A stretch of DNA of 64,000 nt from Nocardia suismassiliense (GTDB lineage: Bacteria; Actinomycetota; Actinomycetes; Mycobacteriales; Mycobacteriaceae). The notes beneath the pieces were generated by a model that did not search any database, was not told the origin of the DNA, and worked only from the letters and a program-made list of their open reading frames with translations. Every line of letters begins with the position of its first letter. Positions within the stretch are counted from its first letter, which is position 1. This document shows positions 49,201-55,400 of the stretch, one piece after another. Both the position numbers and the translations under genes were made by a program. The stretch spans positions 3,825,982-3,889,981 of the forward strand of contig NZ_LT985361.1 in NCBI RefSeq assembly GCF_900269665.1, read 5' to 3'.

Positions 49201-49427
49201 TGCTCGGCCGGAAACAGGTCGGCATCGACGACAACTTCTTCGATCTCGGCGGGCATTCGCTGCTGGCGACCCGATTGGTCAGCCGGATCCGGCTCGCGCT
49301 CGCGGTGGACGTGCCGATCCGGCAGCTGTTCGCGGCGCCCAGCGTCGCCGAACTAGCGGTCAGGTGCGCGGAGCTGACGACATCCCGGCGCCCGGCGCTA
49401 CGCAAGATGAACCGAGAGGCCTTCTGA
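31206..49427 (+). CDS. Five-module non-ribosomal peptide synthetase with N-methyltransferases in modules 1 and 4
   Basis: 6073 residues. The ATG at 31206 was preferred because the family sequence starts at RFELTAAQRELLL; its ribosome site is weak. Module 1: condensation 31218-32500 (HHLIMDG), unlike the others and suited to N-acylation; adenylation from 32570; N-methyltransferase inserted 33990-34740 (EIGVGSGLLLSQ); PCP 35225-35430. Module 2: C 35480, A 36880, PCP 38420. Module 3: C 38680, A 40090, PCP 41620. Module 4: C 41880, A 43270, MT 44640-45440, PCP 46000. Module 5: C 46260, A 47650, PCP 49150. Modules 2-5 all have HHIAGDG. Specificity residues read by eye: A1 DFWNVGMVH (threonine); A2 DSFIRGVVF; A3 DGYFIGGVF; A4 and A5 both DVLSVAGVL; the last four are not assigned. 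No epimerase domain. The stop overlaps the next start. Confidence 0.95.
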   Translation: MRRDRSRFELTAAQRELLLAQDLDRGLVGSQFGYVDLTAEIDLTVLYDALRQVWRESRTLRVNVLRDGDQVWFADRDGDELAIGYHDFAQHADAERAAAAFMATESAVAFDPECDRLLRAHVLRLDTGRHYLYASFHHLIMDGFSVMIWAQRVLDVYAAMVSGAPIPPSEFAGQQEILEHERGFDAVLRSKSRDYWTEYLPDVVEPLVLPGNGDPAAPGTWLSRTVAIPAHLLEQLAKTAYAQRLALPCLLVATGAALSWSLAHRNRFCLQVPVSNRRGAVKNTPCLLADSVPVSVELSSGASLATVAAQIQAGLGAARRHSRYGLTNIRRDRGLPDSGRNPFGPSVNVISYPDKMLPSVGSAAPRIGSTGIVGDLSIFFQYPSGLSADGFVTIEANSRYYTGDDLDLFLHTILAYLDRAAVDPAAPIGAVPLLDEAERARILGWGGAVLEHPRPEATLLDLLERQAAATPDAVALVSGPDQLTYRAVHGRANRLARALIERGVGPESLVAVALPRSSELIIVLLAVLKAGGAYLPIDPAYSPDRIGFMLADAAPVLVITDSALAATIAGDAAPQALITDAEETAGMLAALHDSPISATDRRAPLHPSHPAYVIYTSGSTGTPKGVTVTHGNVAALFSATDPWCAFDHDDVWAWCHSQAFDFSVWEIWGALTHGCRLVVLSREHTRSPVELWKHLIAAQVTILNQTPSAFYALTAALPTGGPADVRLRLVVFGGEALDPTRLTEWHAFWADSAAPALINMYGITETTVHVTHVELAARHSTSTASPIGAPLAGLRVFVLDGWLRPVPVGVAGELYVAGAQLARGYLGRAGTTASRFVADPFGAAGARLYRTGDVVRWTGDGALEYLGRGDDQVKIRGFRVEPGEVAAALATHPAVSQAVVIARESATDAGKQLIGYVTIDDSAHRAGPAEADLVNQWQRVYDDLYSGPDSFEFGEDFSGWHSSYTGLPIPLDEMREWRDATVDRIRALHPQRVLEIGVGSGLLLSQLAPDCVEYWGVDLSRATIEVLLSRLRALDAPWTARVRLDARAADAIDDLAPAYFDTVIVNSVVQYFPSPGYLRRVIDAAMALLAPGGALFLGDIRNLTLLEEFSGEVAAARGGRWSEQELLLAPEYFVTVAGAHADIGSVDVQRKRGRAVNELTRYRYDVVLRKVPAQPLSVRDVPRLEFGDHGADRLLELPLDAHRGGCVRIAGVPRDREGLSPADFHVLGTRHGFVAAATWSAQPDCMEVVFIDESVLGDRPLTDVYLPDGPVREASRYANAPDNGLLAADLRRHVADRLPEFMVPAAVLIVDRFPLTPNGKLDRQALPDPQFATAGRYRGPRDEREEFLAGLFAEVLGVGRVGIDDSFFELGGHSLLATRLVSRIRAELGVEIPIRTVFDSATVAGLAPELVRAQSVRARLRRAQRPRQVPLSFAQQRLWFIHQLEGPSTVYNIPLVLRLSGEVDAAALTAAIGDLLARHESLRTVLTETDGVAAQQVLEVDAIAPPLSVADIPADALDATVAEAVRYEFDLSADLPLRATLLRCHDTATSSVHSQVLVLVLHHIAGDGWSLAPLLRDLGTAYRARHSGHAPGWPPLPVQYIDYTLWQREYLGDPADPASIAAAQFDYWRSELAGLPELTQLPTDRPRPRALSYRGDAVELVIDAQARRQVAELARAAGATPSMVLQAALAVLLFKLGAGEDISIGSAIAGRTDDALDELVGCFINSWVLRATVEPAASFDDVLSQVRGKALAAYANQELPFELLVELLNPARSAAHHPLFQVGLAFQNNTWPTLDLGGAATTPAFVSTGTSRFDLFFSLADTPGTAGWTGFVEYATDLFDRETVQAMAARFVRVLELLATDPAAPVGSVDALDAAERHRVLHAWNDTSVAEDAEATLVRLLEARARVSGDAVAMVFEDAELSYRELHARANVLARALAARGVGPDRIVAVALSRSPELVVALLAVLKAGGAYLPVDPGYPAERLAFMLADAAPVVVVTDHATADVLPDTVVSRLFMDEPDTYNAYAAGDLTDADRRAPLRPGNLAYLIYTSGSTGTPKGVAVTQHNIVAFLTRPDRQLGARTTTLFQASIAFDSSGFEMWQPLVLGGHLVIAPPGRSDVAGLSKLIRDRRVTSAIFTPRLFEALVDHSLDTIAALGHIRTGGEAVAAEVFDRATRSAPATTVVQVYGPTETTVFCTEYAANSERRLDGSVPIGVPVANSRVFVLDGWLRPVPVGVPGALYVAGAQLARGYHGRPGLTASRFVADPFGAPGERLYWTGDVARWTRAGLLEFVGRADDQVKIRGHRVEPGEVEAVLAAHPAVARVLVDARELAGGAGKQLVGYVVLDSAVRDDAIDAAGLRRFVADRLPEFMIPAAVVVVERFPLLVSGKVDRRALPDPEFVSTAEYRAPRDDREQLLAQLFGEVLDLARVGIDDNFFDLGGHSLLATRLISRVRGVLGVEVPIRMVFEAPTVAALVTRLDDGARVRPALVSRPRPEQVPLSFAQRRLWFLYRYEGPSATYNMPMGVRLSGALDVRALTAAVQDVVARHESLRTVFTEIDGVPVQQVLDIDAAAVPVLVSEVASGELGTRAAEASRYGFDLAAEIPVRVTVFRCGPAEYVLLLVVHHIAGDGWSLAPLIRDLVCAYAARSREAAPAWQPLPVQYVDYTLWQQELLGSECDPGSLLSRQLAYWRGELAGIPEQVQLPTDRPRPRVASYRGDTVPLRIDAWTRGLVEQLARREDTTVSMVLQAGLAVLLSKLGAGQDIPIGSPIAGRTDEALSDLVGFFVNTWVLRTTLTPTASFTEVLAQVKRKALAAYENQDSPFELLVELLNPVRSPAHHPLFQVALAFQNNALPTVALPGLEVTPFFVAPDTARFDLGFTLGADDRGDALPGGAGFTGVVEYATDLFDRGTVESIVARFVRLLHLLVADPDRTVGPVEVLDESERRRILHAWNDNAIELAAGATLVSLLETPARADAVAVVFEGAELTHQELHAQANVLARTLIARGVGPDRVVAVALARSPELIVTLLAVLKAGGAYLPVDPSYPSQRLAFMFTDAAPVVVVTDRATADLLPDTPVPRLFVDEPGTYSSGTATDLTDADRRAPLRPGNSAYLMYTSGSTGTPKGVVITHRNVVNLCRQAWSSGSGARTLVHSTVAFDGSTYEIWPTLACGSTLVLAGQHRSDAAEILRLIQAERVTRMFATPALLPLLVESARPLRGNPFETAQHLITGGAVLSAAAVHALRAIGPGIEVVNGYGPTETTVFATSAVASGVALHESVPIGAPLANLRAYVLDSGLCPVPAGVAGELYVAGAQLARGYHDRPGLTAARFVADPFGTAGERLYRTGDLARWTSSGVLEFVGRADDQVKIRGHRVEPGEIETVLLSHPGVSQAVVDAREPAVGSDKRLVAYVLLDHADGTDPAELRRFVADRLPEFMVPAAVVVIEQLPLTASGKVDRAALPDPEFVSTVVYRAPRTEQEHALVDLYAEVLGVARVGIDDNFFDLGGHSLLATRLVSRVRAVLGVEVPIRVVFEAPTPAELTGQLDREVRLRPAVVAVPRPERVPLSFAQQRLWFLYRYEGPSATYNMPMGVRLSGTVDVAALTAAVADLVARHESLRTVFTEIDGVPVQQVLAADQVAVPVSVDDIDAAEVPAALVQAARYGFDLASEIPVRVRVFRCAPGEFVMSLLVHHIAGDGWSLAPLFRDLVTAYAARSRGSAPDWAPLPVQYVDYTLWQQQLLGDRQDPESLISRQFDYWRSELAGLPAVLRLPTDRPRPPVASYRGDMVALQIDARTRTLVERLARREDATPSMVLQAALSVLLHRLGAGEDIPIGTPIAGRTDAALSDLIGFFVNTWVLRTAVTPHLSFTELLHQVRGKALAAYENQDVPFELLVELLHPVRSPAHHPLFQVSFAFQNNELPDLRVSEPRIESVAVPTGTSRFDLLFSLADAPGTAGWSGFVEYANDLFDRETVESMVARFGRVLGQLAADPAVTAGAVDVLDAAERRRILHAWNDTEVEVDAAATVVELLESRMRVSPGAVAVVFDGVELTYGALHARVDVLARALIARGVRPDSAVAVALPRSAELIVALLAVLKAGGAYLPVDPNYPAERSAFMFADAAPVVVVTDHATVELLPETAVPALFLDEPDTYNASATGDLTVADRRARLRSANLAYLIYTSGSTGIPKGVAVTHHNVVSSIAGIVAAIGELTSSRVLASTSTAFDVSVLEIFAVLAGGGSLEVVRDVLVLAERGGWAGGVISTVPSAFVEVLNHTDTTITAGTVVFAGEPLTAPVVERTRALIPDVRIVNGYGPTETTVLAAVFGLPDADVPGAVPIGAPVGNTRVFVLDGLLQPVPAGVPGELYVAGAQLARGYHDRPGLTATRFVADPFGATGERLYRTGDVVRWTRSGVLEFVGRVDDQVKIRGFRVETGEVESVLVQHPSVAQAVVDARELGGGFGKQLVGYVVLDHTGDETGEGELVEQWRRVYDDLYAGAEQETAAATVVEFGADFGGWNSSYSGLPIALEQMREWRSTTVDRIRQLGIGRVLEIGVGSGLLLSHLAPDSQEYWATDLSGATVRALDRQLRESGQPWRARVVLSARAADDVTGLPEGHFDTIVLNSVVQYFPGPEYLRRVIEQVLPLLAPGGAVFVGDVRNLTMLEEFTIAVQLAQGGGDDPAAVRARVRRAISAEQELLLAPEYFHALAEGLPEIGAVAVELKRGLAVNELTRYRYDVVLRRSPAPAVSFADAPSVRYTDLDAVEHRLRTEPVDRLRVIGIPHAGLVAEVSAAQRIRAGQPVPAGHGLPGRERPADAMLPEDLYRLGARLGLRTAVTWSADRADGMEVVFADPSIMHGKHLTDVYRATAVPDAGRYANNPRAGLLIADVRRFVGDRLPEFMVPAVVVLLDAVPLTASGKLDRRALPDPEFVSTAEYRAPRDEREQALAQLFAEVLGLAQVGIDDNFFDLGGHSLLATRLVSRIRTVLGVEVPIRQLFEVPTVAALVPRLDDGAPVRPAVVAVRRPAQVPLSFAQQRLWFLHQLEGRSATYNMPSALRLTGVLDVPALRAAVADVVARHEALRTVFPDVAGVPVQQIVPIEDIVVPVSVEHIDAADLRAALVRAAGYGFDLAGEIPVRITVFHCATDEFVVLLLVHHIAGDGWSLAPLTRDLVTAYTARSRGAAPGWQPLPVQYADYALWQHGLLGSASDPDSLLSRQSAYWRVELAGIPEQVQLPTDRPRPRIASYRGDTVPLSIDARTRMLVEQLARRHGATVSMVLQAGLSVLLHRLGAGEDIPIGTPIAGRTDAALSDLIGFFVNTWVLRTTVTPRLSFAELVEQVRGKALHAYENQDVPFELLVELLNPVRSPAHHPLFQVSLGFQNNELPELRLPHARVEGIEIPTGTARFDLFFNISDAPGAPGWAGFVEYATDLFDRDTIEAMVARFVRVLDLLATDPDTAVWSVDVLTASERSLVLQARPDAAVEVDAGATLVDLLETRMRESGDAVAVVCEEIELTYRELHGRANRLARALIAQGVAPDSVVAVALARSADLIVALLAVLKAGGAYLPVDPGYPSDRLAFMLADAAPVAVVTDRATVQLLPATAAPSLILDETYNAYAAEDPTDTDRSAPLRPENLAYLIYTSGSTGVPKGVAVTHHNVVSSIAGMAALLGAGSASRVLASTSAAFDVSVLEIFAVLASGGSVEVVRDVLVLAERGSWTGGVISTVPSAFVEVLNLAEVKIAADVVVFAGEPLTRSVAERTRALIPDVQIINGYGPTEATVLAAAFPVAQGEGAVPIGEPVGNTRLFVLDGWLQPVPIGVPGELYVAGSQLARGYHDRAALTAARFVADPFGATGARLYRTGDLVRWTRAGVLEFLGRVDDQVKIRGHRVEPGEIETILLQHPSVSHAVVDAREPAGDSGKQLVGYVVLDGAGDAVDAVGLRRFVADRLPEFMVPAAVLILDAVPLTANGKLDRRALPEPEFVSAVAYRAPRDEREHVLAGLFAEVLGRKQVGIDDNFFDLGGHSLLATRLVSRIRLALAVDVPIRQLFAAPSVAELAVRCAELTTSRRPALRKMNREAF

Positions 49428-52400
49428 TGATCCCGTTGTCGTTCGCGCAGCAGCGCCTGTGGTTCCTGCACCGGTACGAAGGGCCATCGGCCACCTACAA
49501 CATGCCGATGAGTGTGCGACTGACGGGCGTGGTGGACGTGGCCGCGTTGCGCGCGGCGGTCGAGGACGTCGTGGCCAGGCACGAAAGCCTGCGCACCGTG
49601 TTCGCCGAGATCGACGGCGTGCCAGGTCAGCGGGTGCTCGACCTCGACGAGGTGGCGCTGCCGGTGTCGATCGACGACCTCGACGCGTCGGACGTGCCTG
49701 CGGCGCTGCTGCGGGCCGCACAGTACGGATTCGAGCTGACCTCGGAGATTCCGTTGCGGGTCAACGTGTTCCGCAGCGGACCCGACGAGTGCGTAGTGCT
49801 ACTGGTGGTGCACCACATCGCCGGGGACGGGTGGTCGCTGGCGCCGCTGATGCGTGATCTGTCCCAGGCGTACGCGGCCCGGTCGGCGGGCCGGGCTCCG
49901 GGGTGGGAGCCGCTGCCGGTGCAGTACGTGGATTACACGTTGTGGCAGCGCGAGTTGCTGGGGGATCGCGAGGATCCCGAGTCGTTGATCTCCCGGCAGC
50001 TCGACTACTGGCGGACGGAATTGGCGGGCTTGCCTGCGGTCCTGCCGCTGCCGACGGATCGGCCGCGCCCGCCGGTGGCGTCCTATCGCGGCGACGTGGT
50101 GCCGTTGGAGATCGACGCGCGCACGCGCGGCGCGGTGGAGCGGCTGGCGCGCCGGGCCGGGACCACCGTCTCGATGGTGTTGCAGGCCGGGTTGGCGGTG
50201 TTGCTGTCGAAATCCGGTGCCGGACAGGATATTGCGATCGGCACACCCATCGCCGGTCGTACCGAGGAGGCCCTGTCCGATCTGGTCGGGTTCTTCGTCA
50301 ACACCTGGGTACTGCGGGCCACGGTCACGCCGGCCATGTCGGGCACCGAACTGCTCGAACAGGTTCGGGAAAAGGCCTTGGCGGCCTATGAGAATCAGGA
50401 CGCGCCGTTCGAGTTACTGGTGGAGTTGTTGCATCCGGTGCGGTCGCCCGGGCATCATCCACTGTTCCAGGTGTCCTTGGCCTTTCAGAACACCGAGCTA
50501 CCGGACCTGCGGTTGGCGCAAGCGCGGATCGAGAGTGTCCCGGTCGCGACGGGGACGTCGCGGTTCGACCTGTTCTTCAGCATCGCCGACGACGCCGGTT
50601 CCGACAGTGGATGGCGCGGGTTCATCGAGTACGCCACCGATCTATTCGATCGGGCGACCATCGAAGTGCTGGCGGCGCGATTCGTCCGGGTACTGGCACA
50701 GCTTGCCGCTGATCCCGCGGTGACCGTCGGGTCTGTCGAGCTGCTGGACGCGGCGGAGCGGCAACGGATCGTGCGGGTCTGGAACGACACGGCCGTCGCG
50801 GTGCCGCACCAGACGGTGCCGGAGTTGTTCGGAGATCAGGCCGTTCGAACACCGGACGCGGTCGCCGTGGTGTGCGGTGCGCAGCAATTGACCTATCGGG
50901 AACTCGACGTCCGGGCCAACCATCTTGCCCACGAGCTGATCTGGCGTGGCGTAGGGCCGGACCGCGTGGTCGCGGTGGCGTTACCGCGATCGGTGGAGTT
51001 GGTGGTGGCGTTGCTGGCGGTCTCGAAAGCCGGTGGCGCGTATCTGCCGTTGGACGCGGAGTATCCGGTCGAACGGCTCGAGTTCATGCTCGCCGACGCG
51101 GCACCGGTCGTGCTGATCACCGATGCGGCCTCGGCGGAAACTCTGCCCGACAGCGGGATTCCCCGGCTGTTCATCGATCGATCCGCGATCAGCCGCACCG
51201 ACACCGGCCGGCCCGGCATCGCCGGCACGTTGCACGGCCACAACCTGGCCTACCTGATCTACACCTCCGGCTCCACCGGCCTCCCGAAAGGCGTTGCCAC
51301 CACCCACCGCAATGTGGTGAACCTGGTGCGCCAAGCGTGGTCGATCGGGCCCGACGACCGGACCTTGGTGCACTCGTCGATAGCGTTCGACGGCTCCACC
51401 TACGAGATCTGGCCGACCTTGGCCGGAGGCGGCACGCTGGTGCTGGCCGAGCAGCAGCGTTCGGATATCGGGGAGATGGCGCGGCTGATCCAGGCCCATC
51501 GCGTGACGCGGATGTTCACCACCCCGGCGCTGCTGCCCGCACTGGTGGAGTACGCGCAGCCGTTGCGGGACAACCCTTTCGCGCCGCTGCGACAGCTGAT
51601 CGCGGGCGGGTCGGTGCTTTCCGCCGCGGTGGTCCGCGCTGTGCATGCCATCCATCCGGACGTCGAGGTGGTCAACGGGTATGGGCCGACGGAGACGACG
51701 GTGTTCGCCACGCTGTGCGTCGCGTCGCACGGCCAGGCCGGTGAGTCGGTGCCGATCGGTGCGCCGTTGTCGAATGTGCGGGCCTACGTGCTGGATTCGG
51801 GGCTGTCGCCGGTGCCGATCGGGGTGGCCGGCGAGTTGTATGTGGGTGGTGCGCAACTGGCGCGGGGGTATCACGGCCGGGCCGGATCGACGGCAGCGCG
51901 GTTCGTCGCCGATCCCTTCGGCGCGGACGGCGAAAGGTTGTATCGGACCGGCGATGTGGTGCGCTGGACCGCGTCGGGGGAGTTGGTTTTCGTCGGTCGG
52001 GTCGATGATCAGGTGAAGATTCGTGGGTTCCGGGTCGAGCCCGGTGAGATCGAATCGGTCCTGGCATCGCATCCGCTGGTGTCGCAGGCGGTGGTGGTCG
52101 CGCGTGCCGCGGGGGAGCGGGGTCAACAGCTGGTGGGCTATGTAGTGCCCACCGACTCCGCCGATTCCGGAACCGGCGAGGAAGAGCTGGTCGAGCAGTG
52201 GCGTCGGGTCTATGCGGACTTGTACGGGGGTGCCGAGTACGCCGAGTCCGCGCAGCAAGCCGGTTTCGGTGCGGACTTCAGCGGTTGGAACAGCAGCTAT
52301 TCGGGGTCCGCGATCGCGATCGAGCAGATGCGGGAGTGGCGGTCCGCGGTGGTGCGGCGCGTCCAGGGGCTGGGTCTCGGACGGGTGCTCGAGATCGGCG

Positions 52401-55400
52401 TCGGCTCGGGGCTGTTGCTCGCGCAACTGGCACCGGAAGCTAAGGAGTACTGGGCCACCGACTTCGCACCGGCCACGATCGCGGAACTAGCTCGCGGACT
52501 GGCGGATTCGGCAGCCGACTGGGTCGATCGTGTCTCGCTGAGCGTCCAGGGCGCCGACGATGTCACCGGGCTGCCCGAGAGCTACTTCGATACGATCGTG
52601 GTGAACTCGGTGGTGCAGTACTTCCCGAGTGAAGCCTATCTGCGACGGGTCATCGAGCACGCGATGCGGTTGCTTGCCCCCGGCGGCGCATTGTTCTTCG
52701 GCGACATCAGGAATCTCGCCCTGCTCACGGAGTTCGCCACGGAGGTGGCGATCACCCGCGGCGGTAGCGATACCGCCGCCGGTGTGCAGGAACGAGCACG
52801 CCGCAGCATCTCCGCCGAGCAAGAGCTGCTGGTGGCACCGGAGTACTTCGCGGCGCTGAGCCACGTCCTCGACGAGATCGCGGTAGTGGATGTCGAACTC
52901 AAGCGGGGGTTCGCGGTCAACGAGTTGACCCGATACCGCTATGACGTCGTACTCCGGAAAACCCCGGTGCAGGCCTTGTCGGTGGCGGACGCACCACGCA
53001 TGCGCTTCGCCGACCGTGCCGCGCTGGAATCCGTGCTGCAGGCGCACCGCGGTGGCCGGGTGCGGATCACCGACATCCCGCACGCCGGGTTGGTCGACGC
53101 GGTAGCGGCCACCCGCCGCATTCGAGCGGGCAGGCCGGTGGCCGGCCGGGAAGGTCTGCTCGGCATCGAGACGATACTGCCCGCAACCGCGGATCGGGCC
53201 GGTCTGCTGCCCGAGGATCTGCATATTTTGGGCAGGCGGCTGGGGTTCACCACCGCGGTCACCTGGTCGGCGCAATCGGACTGTGTAGAAGCGATATTCG
53301 TCGATGCCTCGATCGTCGACGGTGAACACCTCACCGACGTGTTCACCGCGCCGGACTCGCCGGCCGACCCGGCGCGGTACACCAGCAAACCGCACCTCGG
53401 CCTGCTGACCGCCGGTCTGCGGCGGTTCGTGGCAGACCGGCTGCCGGAGTTCATGATTCCGGCCGCGGTGGTGGTATTGGACGCGATGCCGTTGACGGTG
53501 AACGGGAAGGTGGATCGGGCGGCACTGCCGGATCCGGAGTTCGGGTCCGAGGCCGCGTACCGGGCGCCGCGCAGCGAACGAGAACAGGCGCTGGCGGGCT
53601 TGTTCGCCGAGGTGCTCGGGGTGGCGCGGGTCGGTATCGATGACAACTTCTTCGATCTCGGCGGGCATTCGCTGCTGGCGACCCGATTGGTGAGCCGGGT
53701 TCGGGCCGTGCTCGGCGTCGAGCTGCCGATTCGGGTGGTGTTCGAGGCGCCCACGCCCGCGGCGCTGGCCGAACAGCTCGACGGCGGTGCCAGAGTGCGG
53801 CCCGCGGTGCTTGCGGTGCGGCGGCCGGAGCAGGTGCCGTTGTCGTTCGCGCAGCGGCGGTTGTGGTTCCTGCACCGCTACGAGGGTCCGTCGGCGACCT
53901 ACAACATCCCGATCGCGCTACGGATGACCGGTGCGTTGCATGTGCCGGCGTTGCGGGCCGCGGTGGCCGACGTGGTCGGTCGGCACGAGGCGTTGCGCAC
54001 GGTGTTCCCGGACGTGGCCGGGGTACCGGTGCAGCGGGTGCTCGATGTCGATGCCGCTGTGGTGCCCGTAGTGGTGTCGGAGGTGGCGGACGCCGAACTC
54101 GCAGCGAGAGCGGGCGAGGCGGCACGGTACGGGTTCGACCTGGCTGCCGAGATTCCGCTGCGGGTGAGTGTGTTCCGTTGTGCACCTAGAGAATTCGTGC
54201 TGCTGCTCGTGGTGCACCATATCGCCGGGGACGGGTGGTCGTTGGCACCGTTGTTCCAGGATCTGGTGACCGCGTACACCGCTCGGTCACAGGGGTCGGC
54301 CCCGGACTGGGCGCCGTTGCCGGTGCAGTACGTGGACTACACGCTGTGGCAGCACGAGTTGCTGGGGGATCGGCAAGATCCGGAGTCGTTGATCTCGCGG
54401 CAGTTCGACTACTGGCGTAACGAGTTGGCCGGGCTGCCCGCGGTGCTGCGATTGCCGACCGATCGGCCGCGTCCGCCGGTCGCCACCTATCGCGGCGACG
54501 CCGTTCCGCTGGAGATCGACGCGCGAACTCGCACACTGGTGGAACGGCTGGCGCGTCGAGAAGACACCACGGTCTCGATGGTGTTGCAGGCGGCGTTGGC
54601 GGTGCTGTTGTCGAAGTTGGGTGCGGGGCAGGACATTCCGATCGGTTCGCCGATTGCCGGGCGTACCGACGAGGCCCTGTCCGATCTGGTCGGGTTCTTC
54701 GTCAACACCTGGGTACTGCGCACGACGGTGCTGCCGACCGCGTCGTTCGCCGAGCTGCTGGCTCAGGTGAAACAGAAAGCCTTGGCGGCCTACGAGAATC
54801 AGGACGCGCCGTTCGAGCTGCTGGTCGAGTTGCTGCATCCGGTGCGGTCGCCCGCGCACCATCCGCTGTTCCAGGTGTCGCTGGCCTTGCAGAACAATGA
54901 GCTGCCTGATCTGGGATTCCTGGGCGCACGGATCGAGCCCGTCGCGCTCGGCACGGGCACCGCGCGATTCGACCTGTTCTTCAACATCGTCGATACCCCG
55001 GCCGGGTCGGGCAGCGGGTGGGGCGGTTTCGTCGAATATGCGACGGACTTGTTCGACCGGGAAACCATCGACGCGATGGTGGCACGGTTCGTGCGGGTGC
55101 TGGGTCAGCTCGCCGCCGACCCGGCAAGCACGGTCGGATCCGTCGAGATCCTCGATGAAGCCGAGCGCCAGCAGATTCTGCACGCCTGGAACGACACCGA
55201 AGCCCCGGTCGCGCACACGACAGTTCCCGAACTGTTCCGGTCCCAGGTGGCACGAACGCCGGACGCGGTCGCCGTGGTGTCCGGCGCGGTGACATTGACC
55301 TACCGGGAACTCGATGCCTGGGCCGGTAGTCTGGCCCACGAACTGATCGGGCGTGGTGTGCGTCCCGACGGTGTCGTCGCGGTAGCGCTGCCGCGGTCGG